Shown: in pieces, positions 20,405 to 32,302 of the stretch
Position numbering within the stretch: the first letter of the stretch is position 1
Layout of the letters: each line of letters opens with the position of its first letter
From: Fukatsuia anoeciicola
GTDB taxonomy: Bacteria > Pseudomonadota > Gammaproteobacteria > Enterobacterales > Enterobacteriaceae
Length of the DNA stretch: 64,000 nt
Assembly: GCF_964059965.1 (NCBI RefSeq)
Contig: NZ_OZ060923.1
Coordinates: forward strand, 434,001 to 498,000
Direction of reading: 5' to 3'
The notes under the pieces: model-generated
Told to the model about the DNA's origin: nothing
What the model saw: the letters and a program-made list of their open reading frames with translations, nothing else
Database searches by the model: none
Translations under genes and position numbers: made by a program

Positions 20405-21712
20405 TTAATTTTTAGCTTCTAACCAGCTACACTTTGCTGGTTTACCAGTTTGTTTGCCTAATGCCTCTTCAATACGAATAAGTTGATTGTACTTAGCAAT
20501 TCGATCAGAACGGCTCATAGAACCAGTTTTAATTTGACCTGCAGCAGTTCCTACTGCTAAATCAGCAATAGTAGCATCTTCTGTTTCCCCTGAACGGTGA
20601 GAGATAATAATATTATAACCTGCTTTTTTTGCCATTTTAATAGTATCTAGTGTTTCAGTTAAAGAACCAATTTGGTTAAATTTAATTAAAATAGCATTAG
20701 CAATACCTTTCTTAATCCCTTCTTGCAAAATTTTAGCATTAGTTACAAATAAATCATCCCCTACTAATTGAATTCTTTTACCAAACACCTTATGCTGATA
20801 AATAAAACCATCCCAATCAGACTCATTAAGACCATCCTCTATAGAAGTGATAGGGTATTCTTGAGTTAATTTTTCTAAATAATGAGTAAATTCCTTTGAA
20901 CTAAAGGTTGCTTCTTCACCCTTTAACTCATATTTCCCAGTTGTTTTGTTATACAACTCTGAAGCTGCGCAATCTATTGCCATAGTTATATCTTTATTTA
21001 GTACATAACTAGTTTGTTCTATAGCTTCTTTAATAACTTGCAATGCAGCAGTGTTAGACGCTAAATTAGGTGCATAGCCACCTTCGTCGCCAACAGCTGT
21101 ATTAAACCCCCCCTTTTTTAAAATTTTTGCTAAAGTATGGAATACTTCAGAACCGATACGTAGTGCCTCTTTAAATGATGAAGCACCAACTGGTTGAATC
21201 ATAAATTCTTGAATATCAAGATTATTATCAGCATGTACACCACCATTAATAATATTCATCATGGGTAATGGTAGCGAAAGTCTATCTAATGGCGTGCTAC
21301 TTAATCCGGCTATATGTTCATATAGAGGCATGCCTTTGGACGCTGCTGCTGCTTTTGCTACCGCAAGGGATACTGCTAAAATAGCATTTGCACCAAATTT
21401 AGATTTATTTTCAGTGCTATCTAAATCAATCATAGTCTTATCAATATTTATTTGATTTTTCGCATCTTTACCATTGATAGCAGCAGCAATAACACTATTT
21501 ACTGCAGTAACAGCTTTAGTTACACCTTTACCAAAAAAATATTTTTGATTACCATCACGTAATTCAAGTGCTTCACGAGAACCAATAGATGCCCCTGAAG
21601 GTACAGCAGCTAATCCCATGAAACCACCATCTAAATGTACTTCAGCTTCTACAGTTGGGTTGCCGCGAGAATCAATAATCTCACGACCGATAATTTTAAC
21701 AATTCTGGACAT
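20405..21712 (-). CDS. eno: Enolase
   Basis: Dehydrates 2-phosphoglycerate to phosphoenolpyruvate; in E. coli it also binds the RNase E degradosome. I place the start at 21712 (MSRIVKIIGR), with AGAGGAAA just upstream; an ATG six codons earlier would add residues that align with nothing. Length is 435 residues (E. coli 432). Catalytic landmarks remain: GDEGGYAPN, SIEDGLNESDWDG, GDDLFVTN and the SHRSGETED segment. In the mobile active-site loop the near-invariant SGASTG reads SGASIG (I43, codon ATT at 21584-21586). It lies 25 nt behind pyrG, the E. coli operon order. Confidence 0.96.
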   Translation of the reverse strand: MSRIVKIIGREIIDSRGNPTVEAEVHLDGGFMGLAAVPSGASIGSREALELRDGNQKYFFGKGVTKAVTAVNSVIAAAINGKDAKNQINIDKTMIDLDSTENKSKFGANAILAVSLAVAKAAAASKGMPLYEHIAGLSSTPLDRLSLPLPMMNIINGGVHADNNLDIQEFMIQPVGASSFKEALRIGSEVFHTLAKILKKGGFNTAVGDEGGYAPNLASNTAALQVIKEAIEQTSYVLNKDITMAIDCAASELYNKTTGKYELKGEEATFSSKEFTHYLEKLTQEYPITSIEDGLNESDWDGFIYQHKVFGKRIQLVGDDLFVTNAKILQEGIKKGIANAILIKFNQIGSLTETLDTIKMAKKAGYNIIISHRSGETEDATIADLAVGTAAGQIKTGSMSRSDRIAKYNQLIRIEEALGKQTGKPAKCSWLEAKN

Positions 21713-21737
21713 TAAGTTTTCCTCTAGCATACATAAG

Positions 21738-23378
21738 CTAAACTATTTTTACTGATTTCTGGTAGTCACTGGCCGCTTTAATAAAAGCGATAAATAATGG
21801 ATGTCCATCACGTGGTGTAGAAGTAAATTCTGGATGGAATTGACAACCTATAAACCATGGATGTTTTGGTAATTCAATAATTTCTACTAATTTATTATCC
21901 GCAGAACGCCCAGCAACAGAGAGCCCAGCCTCTTCAATTTTCTGCAATAACATATTATTTACCTCATAACGGTGACGGTGACGCTCAGTAATGATAGTAG
22001 CACCATACATCTGCCGTACTTTACTGCCCTTAATTAAGTAACATTGTTGTCCACCTACTCGCATAGTTCCACCAAAATCACTTCTTTTTTTACAGATGTC
22101 AGTAACTGCCTTTTTATCATACCAATCAGTAATTAACGCAATTACTGGATTCTGACAGTCTGGCACAAATTCTGTTGAGTTAGCATCTTTCATAACAGCA
22201 ACATTACGAGCAAATTCGATTAAAGCTACCTGCATACCTAAGCAAATACCTAAATAAGGGATATTATTTTCTCGCGCATAACATGCTGTATTAATCATGC
22301 CTTCTACACCTCGATAGCCAAAACCACCTGGAACAAGGATCGCATCTAGTTTTTGAAGTATATTCTCACCCTGTGTTTCTACCTTTTCTGCATTAATAAG
22401 CTTAATTTTTACTATCAAACGATTTTTCAACCCTCCATGTTTTAATGCTTCAATTACTGATTTATAAGCATCTGGTAATTCTATATATTTACCAATTATG
22501 CCAATAGTAACCTCCCCTTGTGGATTTGATTCCTGGCATAAAACCTGTTGCCATTCAGATAGATCCGCTTTAGGATAGATTAAATTAAAATGCTGGCAGA
22601 TATAATTATCTAGGTGTTGCAGTTGTAGTAATCCAGGAATTTTATAAATAGAATCAACATCTATAAGAGATATTACTGCTTTTTCCTGCACATTACAGAA
22701 TAATGCAATTTTGGCTCGCTCATTAGCAGGAATTTTACGATCAGAACGACAAATTAATACATCAGGTTGAATACCGATAGAAAGTAACTCTTTAACCGAG
22801 TGTTGTGTTAGTTTAGTTTTTACTTCGCCTGCAGACGCTAGATAGGGGACTAATGTTAAATGTATATATAAAACATGTTCACGACCAACATCTGCTGCCA
22901 TTTGACGAATAGCTTCTAAAAATGGTAGCGATTCAATATCTCCTACGGTACCACCAACTTCAACTAGTATAATATTATACTTGAAACCTCCTTTAATAAT
23001 GCTTTCTTTTATTGCATTAGTGATATGCGGAATAACCTGAATTGTTGCACCTAGATAATCTCCTCGACGTTCTTTACGTAAAACCTGAGAATAAATACGA
23101 CCAGCAGTAAAATTATTATGGCGTGTCATTTTAGTACGGATAAAACGTTCATAATGCCCTAAATCTAGATCTGTTTCTGCTCCATCTTCAGTAACAAAGA
23201 CTTCTCCATGTTGTGTTGGGTTTATTGTTCCTGGGTCTACATTAATGTAAGGATCTAGTTTCATTACAGTTACTTTAAGGCCGCGAGCTTCGAGTATAGC
23301 AGCTAAAGCGGCAGAGGTAATACCTTTACCCAGAGAAGATACAACTCCTCCAGTTACAAAAATATAATTAGTTATCAT
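21738..23378 (-). CDS. pyrG: CTP synthase
   Basis: Aminates UTP to CTP using glutamine and ATP. It is 546 residues (E. coli 545). The N-terminal synthetase domain begins with GGVVSSLGKGITSAA. The C-terminal class I amidotransferase domain has nucleophile C379 in YLGICLGMQ and the His-x-Glu pair in CQFHPEFTS. First gene of the pyrG-eno pair; mazG, upstream of it in E. coli, is not seen. It completes the pyrimidine route begun by pyrC and pyrD and would use the glutamine imported by GlnHPQ. Confidence 0.97.
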   Translation of the reverse strand: MITNYIFVTGGVVSSLGKGITSAALAAILEARGLKVTVMKLDPYINVDPGTINPTQHGEVFVTEDGAETDLDLGHYERFIRTKMTRHNNFTAGRIYSQVLRKERRGDYLGATIQVIPHITNAIKESIIKGGFKYNIILVEVGGTVGDIESLPFLEAIRQMAADVGREHVLYIHLTLVPYLASAGEVKTKLTQHSVKELLSIGIQPDVLICRSDRKIPANERAKIALFCNVQEKAVISLIDVDSIYKIPGLLQLQHLDNYICQHFNLIYPKADLSEWQQVLCQESNPQGEVTIGIIGKYIELPDAYKSVIEALKHGGLKNRLIVKIKLINAEKVETQGENILQKLDAILVPGGFGYRGVEGMINTACYARENNIPYLGICLGMQVALIEFARNVAVMKDANSTEFVPDCQNPVIALITDWYDKKAVTDICKKRSDFGGTMRVGGQQCYLIKGSKVRQMYGATIITERHRHRYEVNNMLLQKIEEAGLSVAGRSADNKLVEIIELPKHPWFIGCQFHPEFTSTPRDGHPLFIAFIKAASDYQKSVKIV

Positions 23379-23971
23379 GCTGAACTCGAGCGTTTAGATT
23401 TAAAGATAATAGACTAGGATTAATTAAAATTTATGCTAAATTTGTTATATCGCTGATATGGTAGAATAGTTTTATTATAATAAAACTATCATATGTAAAT
23501 TACATCATATATTTATATTTGATAGTATCTATTATATAATCAAAACTATACTATACTGTTACTATATTTCGTTAAAAATATGCTTTTAATTATTTTTTAT
23601 AAGCATAGTAAAAAAGATTTAGAATAAACTCTAAAGTACAGGAAACATGAGCCTGTTAGTAGATTAAACAAATTAACTTTACTTAAAATATAAGTAAATT
23701 TGTCATTAAGATAAATATAATAATATTATTATTCGATATAAAAATTATCATGATACTTACTAATATAGTGGAAAATCTATGTAAATTGATTGCAAAAATA
23801 AATATTAATATATTAATATTAATTAATGTTTTTAATAAAAGTAATAATATTAGATAATATCTACTATATCGAATATCATAGACTTAAATTGAAGTACTTT
23901 AAATAAGAGTTAATATGACGTTATCTCTTTATTTTTTATGATTTTATTTAAATTAAGTTATAAGGTTGTCA
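23379..23971. other. Spacer cls-pyrG, no gene seen
   Basis: About 590 nt, A/T-rich. A motif shared with two other spacers (23941-23965) stands 7 nt past the cls stop. An A/T inverted stretch around 23801-23830 (TATTAATATTAATTAA-like) is weak. Confidence 0.5.
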
Positions 23972-25432
23972 TCATAGTAATGGACTAAAAAAATAAAAAA
24001 GTTGTTCAGTTATTCGAGATTTAAAAGAACGTTTTGCCCATTGATCTGCATCGAGCAAAACTGAATGTGCTATATAATCATCTTGAATTCCTGCTAAAGT
24101 ACTACCGAAAATAGCATCATCAACTAACAAAGTAATTTCAAAATTTAACCATAAACTACGCATATCTAAATTAGCAGTACCAATTAAACTAAGTTGTCCA
24201 TCAACTAATACACTTTTACTATGTAATAAACCATCTTTGAATTGATAAATTTTTACTCCTGACTCTAATAATTCAGTAAAAAATGAGCGACTTGCCCAAC
24301 GTACCATCATGGAATCATTATTCCGAGGTACAATAATATTAACATCAACCTCCCGGTGCGCGGCGGTACAAATGGCATGTAATAAATCATCACTAGGAAC
24401 AAAATAAGGTGTTGTCATAATTAACTGTCGACGTGCAGCGTAGACCACTGTTAATAATGCCTGATGGATTAATTCTTCAGAAAAACCTGGACCTGAAGCA
24501 ATAACTTGAATAATACGGTTACTTTTTTGTGCGGAAAGTATTTTATTTATACAAGGTGGAGGAGGTAAAATCCGTTCACCTGTTTCGATTTCCCAGTCAC
24601 AAGCATAGACTATTCCTATAGTTGTAGCAGCTGGACCTTCCATTCGAACCATCAAATCAATCCATTGTCCTACACCTGCATTTTGTTTAAAACAACGTGG
24701 ATCAACCATGTTCATGCTGCCAGTATAAGCAATAAAATTATCAATTAATATAACTTTTCGGTGCTGGCGTAAATCCATTCGTCGTAAAAATACACGAAAT
24801 AAATTAACTTTAAGTGCTTCAACAATTTCAATACCTGCATTACGCATCTTTATAGGAAAGGAACCACAAAAAAACTGTCGACTACCAGCAGAATCTAACA
24901 TTAATCTACAATGCACTCCACGACTTGCGGCAGCTATTAATGATTCAACTACCTGATCAACTAACCCGCCAGATTGCCAAATGTAAAATACCATTTCTAT
25001 ATTATGACGAGCCCGTTTAATATCTTGAATCAATATTTTAAGAGTATCATCAGCATGAGTGAGTAATTCTAACTGATTACCTTTAACACCGCCAATCCCT
25101 TGGCGTCGCTCACACAGCTTAAATAATGGAATAGCTACGTCACTATTTTGGGTAGTAAAGATATGTTGATAATTTTGTAGTGCTTTTAGCCAATTAGTAG
25201 TGTAAGGTTGCATTGACTTAGCACGTTCAGCGCGTCTCTTTCCAAGATATAATTCACCAAATAAAAAATAAGCAATGATTCCAACTAATGGCAGAATATA
25301 GATAATTAATAGCCACGCCATTGCTGAAGGAACAGCACGACGTTTCATTAATATTCGTAATGTTACTCCAGCAATAAGCAACCAATAACTGAAGAAAAAA
25401 AGCCAACTAATTACAGTATAAAACGTGATCAT
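23972..25432 (-). CDS. cls: Cardiolipin synthase A
   Basis: Inner-membrane enzyme that condenses two phosphatidylglycerols into cardiolipin. It is 486 residues, exactly as in E. coli ClsA. Two N-terminal membrane segments (about 5-28 and 38-58) precede two phospholipase D HKD motifs: H224, K226, D231 and H404, K406, D411, all intact. The C-terminus FYFFSPLL is conserved. AGGAT lies about 10 nt upstream of the ATG. It stands alone, upstream of and divergent from yciC, as roughly neighbouring genes in E. coli. Confidence 0.97.
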   Translation of the reverse strand: MITFYTVISWLFFFSYWLLIAGVTLRILMKRRAVPSAMAWLLIIYILPLVGIIAYFLFGELYLGKRRAERAKSMQPYTTNWLKALQNYQHIFTTQNSDVAIPLFKLCERRQGIGGVKGNQLELLTHADDTLKILIQDIKRARHNIEMVFYIWQSGGLVDQVVESLIAAASRGVHCRLMLDSAGSRQFFCGSFPIKMRNAGIEIVEALKVNLFRVFLRRMDLRQHRKVILIDNFIAYTGSMNMVDPRCFKQNAGVGQWIDLMVRMEGPAATTIGIVYACDWEIETGERILPPPPCINKILSAQKSNRIIQVIASGPGFSEELIHQALLTVVYAARRQLIMTTPYFVPSDDLLHAICTAAHREVDVNIIVPRNNDSMMVRWASRSFFTELLESGVKIYQFKDGLLHSKSVLVDGQLSLIGTANLDMRSLWLNFEITLLVDDAIFGSTLAGIQDDYIAHSVLLDADQWAKRSFKSRITEQLFYFFSPLL

Positions 25433-26309
25433 AAGAACAGTAATCCTTTTAGATAACTAATATTACTGTATTTATTGGCTAAAATTAAATAGTAGAACTA
25501 TTTATCCCATTATTCTTACATAAATTACTTAATTCAAAAAACTATATTAATAGACTTTTTATAAAATTATATTTTTTGTTAAGTAAAATTATAAAGTAAT
25601 GAATATTTAAAATAGTTCTTAATAAAATATCAGTAAATATAAAAGATTTTAAATTATTTTTAATAAAATCTATAACAAACCTCTTTTAAACTAGCTTATG
25701 TTTATATGGAATATTAGTTTTGAAAGAAATCTATTAATGTTATAATAATAATTATTAGAATAAATTAACTATATTTGAGATAAAAATTTTTTAGATTTAT
25801 AGAAATTAAGGCTAAAACTTTTAAATATTAAGTAAAAATTAAGCTTTTTTATGATTCTATAGGCAACCTGCCTACTAAGTAATAAAAAAATTATTTATAT
25901 TATTTTTGAAGTAAAATTATCTATAATAAAATATAAGCAAAATAACTACACTAGAGACTAAACTCGTTCTTTATTATTGTGCCTAAATCTTTTTCTAAAT
26001 CTTTTATTCTTACTAATATTTTATTAAAAATAATTTTAAAATGCTTATTTACTACTTTTATATATAAAAGAGTAAGCTATATCTTTTATCTATTTTCTTG
26101 TCTAAACGTTTCTTAAGACGACTCAAAATAGATTTAATAAGCTCTTACAACAATTCTAAATAGGTTTTATCCAAAATATAAAAATTTTAATATATTTATT
26201 TTAGAACTACACAAATTTATTTTTATCTTTAATTTATAGAAAAATAAATATAACAGAGCATAGTCACTGGTAAATATTATTTTATTTTTAAATCTAGAGG
26301 AGTACTTAC
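25433..26309. other. Spacer cls-yciC, no gene seen
   Basis: About 880 nt between divergent genes, A/T-rich. In E. coli yciU, opp genes and others lie in this neighbourhood; none is readable. The strong yciC ribosome site AGGAG is at the right end. Confidence 0.55.
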
Positions 26310-27065
26310 ATGCCTATTGTGGCTAATATTTTATACCGTGACAGTTTTAATTTTGCACGTAGCCAATTATTTAATATTCTGCTGTTAGCGTTACTAACTG
26401 CCTTAATTACTATCATATTAAATCAGACATTTACTCCTGATGCTGAGCAATTAAAAATTTTAGGTACAGTAAAAAATAATTTTGAATCATTGAAGGGGGT
26501 AGGGATTAAAGAAATAGCACGATCAATGACTCCTGAGCAACAAATGATATTACTTAAATTATCAGCTGTTACTGCATTTTCAACATTACTAGGTAATGTG
26601 CTATTAATTGGTACTATGTTATCCTTAATGATATTAGTGTCTCAAGGATATCACGTTAATGTGTGGCAAATAGTAATTTTTTCACTTTCAACATTACCAC
26701 GATTATCTCTTTTAATATTTATTTGCACATTATTTATTCAGTTTGGATTAACGTTATTTATTTTACCTGGTATAGTTATTGCCTTAGCTGTCTCTTTAAC
26801 ACCAATGATTATCACTAATAAAAAAATTAGAATTTCTACTGTAATTAAAAGCAGTGCAAAATTAGCTTTTACTAATATGCGTTTAATAGCTCCAACAATG
26901 ATATTGTGGTTTAGTGCAAAATTATTATTATTGCTATTAATTAGCTATATAGTTATTTCTACGCCCATAATTATAGATATTATACTAAGTACATTAGATA
27001 ATTTATTATCTGCATTACTATTAGTATACTTATTTCGTCTACATATGCTATTACATAATAGTTAA
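26310..27065 (+). CDS. yciC: UPF0259 family membrane protein YciC
   Basis: Multi-spanning inner-membrane protein of unknown function, 251 residues (E. coli 247). About six hydrophobic segments are visible (roughly 20-38, 88-112, 118-140, 145-170, 195-215 and 225-245). Family landmarks: YRDSFNFARSQLFNILLLALLTA at the N-terminus, MTPEQQMILL, LPGIVIALAVSL and LLVYLFRLHMLL at the C-terminus. yciB and yciA, which follow in E. coli, are absent. Its survival in a shrinking genome argues for a real envelope role, but none can be named. Confidence 0.9.
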   Translation: MPIVANILYRDSFNFARSQLFNILLLALLTALITIILNQTFTPDAEQLKILGTVKNNFESLKGVGIKEIARSMTPEQQMILLKLSAVTAFSTLLGNVLLIGTMLSLMILVSQGYHVNVWQIVIFSLSTLPRLSLLIFICTLFIQFGLTLFILPGIVIALAVSLTPMIITNKKIRISTVIKSSAKLAFTNMRLIAPTMILWFSAKLLLLLLISYIVISTPIIIDIILSTLDNLLSALLLVYLFRLHMLLHNS

Positions 27066-27964
27066 TTTTATAATAAACTATATTTAATTATATTAGTTAT
27101 AATTAGTGTCATATAAGTAAATAAGTTTTTAGTGAAATAACTTCTAAATTTTATTTCGTTAATAATATTCTTTATTTTTTATAAAATATACGATATTTTG
27201 TTACTTTCACTATATTGTTATTAACTATATTATCAGTTTTGATTTTTATCATAATTAAATATTGTAAAATAGATGAAATAATACTAATTACTTCAATTAT
27301 AATCATTATTTCTAACTTTTTAACTTTTCTTTCTATAGTAATTTATTTATTAAATGAAAAGTAACTATTATTTATATTCTTTTCTCTATTATTTTGCTAA
27401 TTAGTTAATAAGTACTGAAAAAATCACTGATTTATAGTATACCAAAATAAAGATTAACATTATCTGATATTGTATAATTAAAATTCAATATAGCTTAGGT
27501 ATTATTTTCTTAATTTATAGAGTATAATTAATTTTTATATTGTATTTTAGTTACCACAAGATATATGGGTAAATTTTAAAGTATTTAAGTTAATAGCATT
27601 AATAGTGCCATTTATTATTTTAAATATCCTATGTATTTATTATTCTTTATTGAAAACTAAAAAAATTAAAATTGCAAGTATTTTATAATATAAAATTAAT
27701 AACATGTGATTTATGATATTTAAAATACTTTATGAAACATAAAGCAATAAAAATATCGTAAAAGAAAAATAAAGATATTTAATAAAGCAAATAAACGTTA
27801 GCAAAAAAATTATAATTCAGATTATGTTTATAGAACTACTTATAATAACTTTTAAATATCTATAAAATATCATACTTATTTTTTATTAGTTAAAACTATA
27901 TAATAAATAAAAGCTTTATTATACGAAAGATTAAATAAATAGAAAGTGAGAAATTAAAATTTTA

Positions 27965-28750
27965 TAATTTAAGATTTAACATATAAATAATTTATTTTTA
28001 CATAATATCAAGATTAATTATTCATTAACATTTCGTTAACACGTATTAACTATTAAAGAAAAATAAATTCTAATTTATATAAATAACAATATACTTTAGT
28101 ATAGGAAATAGTAATTTGAAGTAGTAAGTTAAATAAATTAAACATCACTTAGCATCTAATAAAATTATTACTAAATAGATATAATAGTATTTTTCTTAGT
28201 ATAGAGAACTATTCTAATACTTATTAATACAGGATACTTAATATCTAGAGTGGAAGCATTGTAAGTATCTATCATACATTAAGGTATATTAAACTTTGCT
28301 ATAAAATTTAGTATGAACTCTATGATTTACGTTTTAGTCACTATAGAATATGTACTAATTTATTAGGCATAACTAAGGGATATTATTAATTATAATGCTT
28401 TTAATTACAATATTAATAACAATATTTTCTATACCTAAATAGCCTAAGACTTGATAATTAAAGTATCTCAAAGCAGCAGTTATTATTATAGGTAATGTAT
28501 ATTATATAAATACTAGAATACTTAAGATGTAATATTAAAAAATAAGATAGTATTTTAATACTTTCTTATTTATTTTTTAAGTCTAAAACCTTATGGTAAG
28601 AATAATATAGATTATTTATGAAAATAAACAGTAATGTATTAATATTAATTAATATATTATAATAAAAGTTATTATGTTGTATGATATTAATTTTTAAATT
28701 CTAAAGAATTAAATATATGACTAAGATAAAGACAAACAACTAATATTATT
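27965..28750 (-). repeat. Dispersed repeat family, copy A
   Basis: Reverse-complement copy of sequences at about 56760-57290 (B) and 62500-62995 (C). Positions 28196-28247 match 57123-57174 in 51 of 52 bases. A 21-nt exact match with copy C lies at 28317-28337. The 27965-28060 end matches the DNA next to the recC stop in copy C. Boundaries are judged by eye and approximate. Origin unknown: it could be a decayed mobile element, a duplicated gene end or a structured RNA. Confidence 0.75.
28541..28578 (+). terminator. Hairpin plus T run inside repeat copy A
   Basis: Arms 28541-28554 and 28557-28570 pair at 13 of 14 positions with a 2-nt loop, followed by TATTTTTT. The same element, more weakly paired, is in copy B on the minus strand (56933-56955 plus a T run), and a TAA stands about 10 nt before it in both copies. 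It looks like an inherited intrinsic terminator. Confidence 0.5.
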
Positions 28751-30148
28751 TTTATCTAAATTTATTAAAAATTTTATATTTATTAATAACTTAAATTTTT
28801 TAAAAGTATCTACCAAGCAATAAGTTTAGTGATTTTATTAATAAATATCTGCTATTTTATAATAAATAATATCTTTAAATATATAGTACTTAGAAGTACT
28901 ACATACCTTTTTCTTCTAGAGTAAGAGGTTAGATAATAACAAATATTAATTATTTATTTTAAATTTAAATTTTTTATTTATTTCTGCTATCTAGAAGATA
29001 TATAAAGAATTATCATACGACTAATAACATAAAAATTAGTATATTTTTAATTTGGAGAATTATAAAAATAAAGAGTACTTTTCCAATATAAATAATTTAC
29101 TAAATTATTTTACCTTATATTAGAAAATTCTTAGAAAAATCAGATCATAGCTCTAGATAGTTATAATCTGATTTAGTTAGAGTTAGCTCTTAATTTTAAA
29201 GAATATCTTAATTACATAACAATCTTCTAATAATTTTTTAATAGAATATATAATTTTTAATTTTTTATCTAAATTTGTTGTATATGAATATTTCATTAAT
29301 AATAAACTTAAGGTTATTAGTTACTTTATATGAAATATATTTTATTATTTAGTTTTTAATTAATTTTTACTCTAGTTATTTTAAATAAATTTTTAAAATA
29401 GTATAGTTAATATTTGTATTATTTATTTTTTATAATTTAATTTTTATCTGGAACCACTATTTTTAATAAAAATGTTCAAATATATTTGAAGGTAATTAAA
29501 AATATTTTACTAAAAATAAATAACCTTCAAAATAAAAACTTATGATAGTCATCTATATGTGAATCTATCTATACCTGTTAGGTCTAGTCTACTTAGAATA
29601 AAGTATAAATTTTAGCAAAAAATAAAATAGCATAAATTAATTTATAATTCCTACAAGATAAAAATGATAAAATATCTCTTTATTTTAAAATCTATTTTAA
29701 AAGAGGTATCCTAGTAAAATAACTAGCTAAATTTATAATATAGTATTTGATATAATTTTGTAATAGAATACAAAAAATTAGCATTGCTTATAAAAAAATC
29801 TAAGTTAAAACTAATATGATTATTATTAACGATAAAATTACTACTAAAGTATATGTAGATATTGAAATAATAACCCGTAATATTGTATGTAAAATTAGCT
29901 ATATTTATTTTATATAGGGTTTAATGATAATTATATAGTATTAAGTACTATTGATAAATAATTACCGGATACTATCTAAAGTATTAATTACGCTTATTTT
30001 TTAGAATAAAATTCTGGTATAAAGATTAATGTTAGGTATGCAACAATGAAATAACTAGTGAATATCTATGAATTTACTATAACCTAATGCGTATTATTTA
30101 GCATAGTATTAAATAAAATATGTAAAGATGATATTTTAAAATAACTAC

Positions 30149-30187
30149 ACTATGATATTAAAGTTACCTAACTTTTAATATCATAGT
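30149..30187. repeat. Isolated long hairpin in the desert
   Basis: A 17/18-nt inverted repeat (30149-30165 with 30170-30187) with a single bulged base and loop ACCT. No gene lies within 2 kb on either side. Confidence 0.6.
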
Positions 30188-32302
30188 AATAAAATTATTA
30201 GCATCTATATAGTAGTACTATTACTATGCCACAATGAAATATTAAGTTAAAAAAATCAAAAGAAGTTATGATAGAAAAAGTAATTTGTAAATTTACTTAC
30301 TATTAACTGACTATTAAAAACTAATATTAGATTAATTCTACTAATCATTTTACAATTACTAGTATTATAAATTATCTATATCTTAAATGATTATAAAATT
30401 ATTATAAATTCTTATAATAATATAGCACTGCTACAGTAGTAGTATTTTTAGACAAAGATTTATCAAAGTTAATTATTCTATTAATTACACTACTCATTAT
30501 AAAGTAAAAATATTACGATTATAGGTCTTAGTTAATTTTATAAGTTTTAATCTTCTTATACTACTAGCATAACTGTATTATTTTATCATAATAAAAATCT
30601 ATAGTGCTAAAAAATTAGCGCTAAAAACTGATTGAATTAGTATAATAATTTTTAAGTTTGTGCTAAGTATAGTTTAATTAAGATTATATACCTATTAAAA
30701 CTAATTTATTAGAAATAATATTTTCTAATTACTTTAGTTATAAAAAATTTTTTGTAGAAGAAATAATAAATAGAAAAAATTAATAAAAAATAAATATTTG
30801 TGGGAAGCAATAAAATTAAAATAGGAATGAATACTATAAAATCATTACTTTTAAATATATTTCTTAAAAACTATTTTTATATAGATCAATAATAAATTAT
30901 GATGTTGTAATGAGTACATTAGTGCTTAAGATTAATATATATCACTTATATTTTATTAAGGAATAAAATAAATTACATACAGGTATTGAGTATATTTTAG
31001 CGGAATAGTATTAATTACTTTTTACTTTTAGTTATAATATATCTATATTTTATAAATTTAAATATTTTTAATAAGTAATAAACTACTATAATAGTGCATT
31101 TAATATTGAAATTAATAGATTATAGTTTTAGTATTTACTATTGCTTAAAATACTTCATAAATATAATTATATTTCTTTGTATTTAATATATATAATTAAA
31201 GAATAATTTAAAATTATTATAGATAATCCTGTATTTAATCTATAGAAACTAATTATTTATATAATATTTCCTAATAATATTATTAATTTTATTTTAGTAA
31301 GATTTAAAAAATTTTTCTAATTAACTTTAAGTTATATCAAAAAGAAGTATATTAGGTTAATATAAAATATTTATTTTTAATATCATAACAAAATATGATA
31401 ATTAATTATATTAAATTATAAAGATATTAAATATAATGTCTAATAGGTTTTATCTAATAAAATATTACTAATGTTAATATAATGATACAGAAAATTTTGT
31501 TTTATTTTTAAGTAATAACTTAAAATCTCTTTATCAAATTAAAGGTAATAAAATAATTTATATGTTATCTTTTAATCAAAAAATATGTTTTGAAGCACTA
31601 TTTTTAATAGAAACATTATTATTATAAATTACTATTACTATTATTGAATCTATTAATTAGCATATAATACTTCTTGTATTATAAAAAATTATAAAATGTA
31701 TAATAAAATTATTTTTAATAAAAATATTTAAGTATATATTATTTATATAAATTAATAAATTAATAAGAAAAAACTAATTATTCTCTATAAAATTTTTTCT
31801 TATTAATTTTATCTAGTCAAATAACTATTAGTAAGGTATAAAAAAAATAAAAGACTTATCAATAAATAAGTTTATAAAATTTTAAAAATAATTAAAAATA
31901 ACTATTTAGATCTTATCTAATTAAAAGATTAATAAATTAAATTTACTATAACTATATAATCTTAAAAACTAATATAAATAAAAATAAATTATGTAATAAA
32001 GTTATAACTTATATCAATAAATATAGCAGAAACATATCATTACCTATTTTATTAATTAATAATAGCATATTATTAATTAATAGTTATTAAAAAATTAGTA
32101 TTATATGGTATTTACCATATTAAATATAAACTAGCTAGAATAAAAATATTTCATAATTAACTTTTTATTTTTATAACTTTATCTAAAGTAAATTGTAAAT
32201 TTTTTACTATATTGTGATTAAAATTGCTAATATGCTCTCAGATTAAAATATTATATTATTATAATATAATATTTTATCATAACTTGTCTCTATGCTATTA
32301 AT

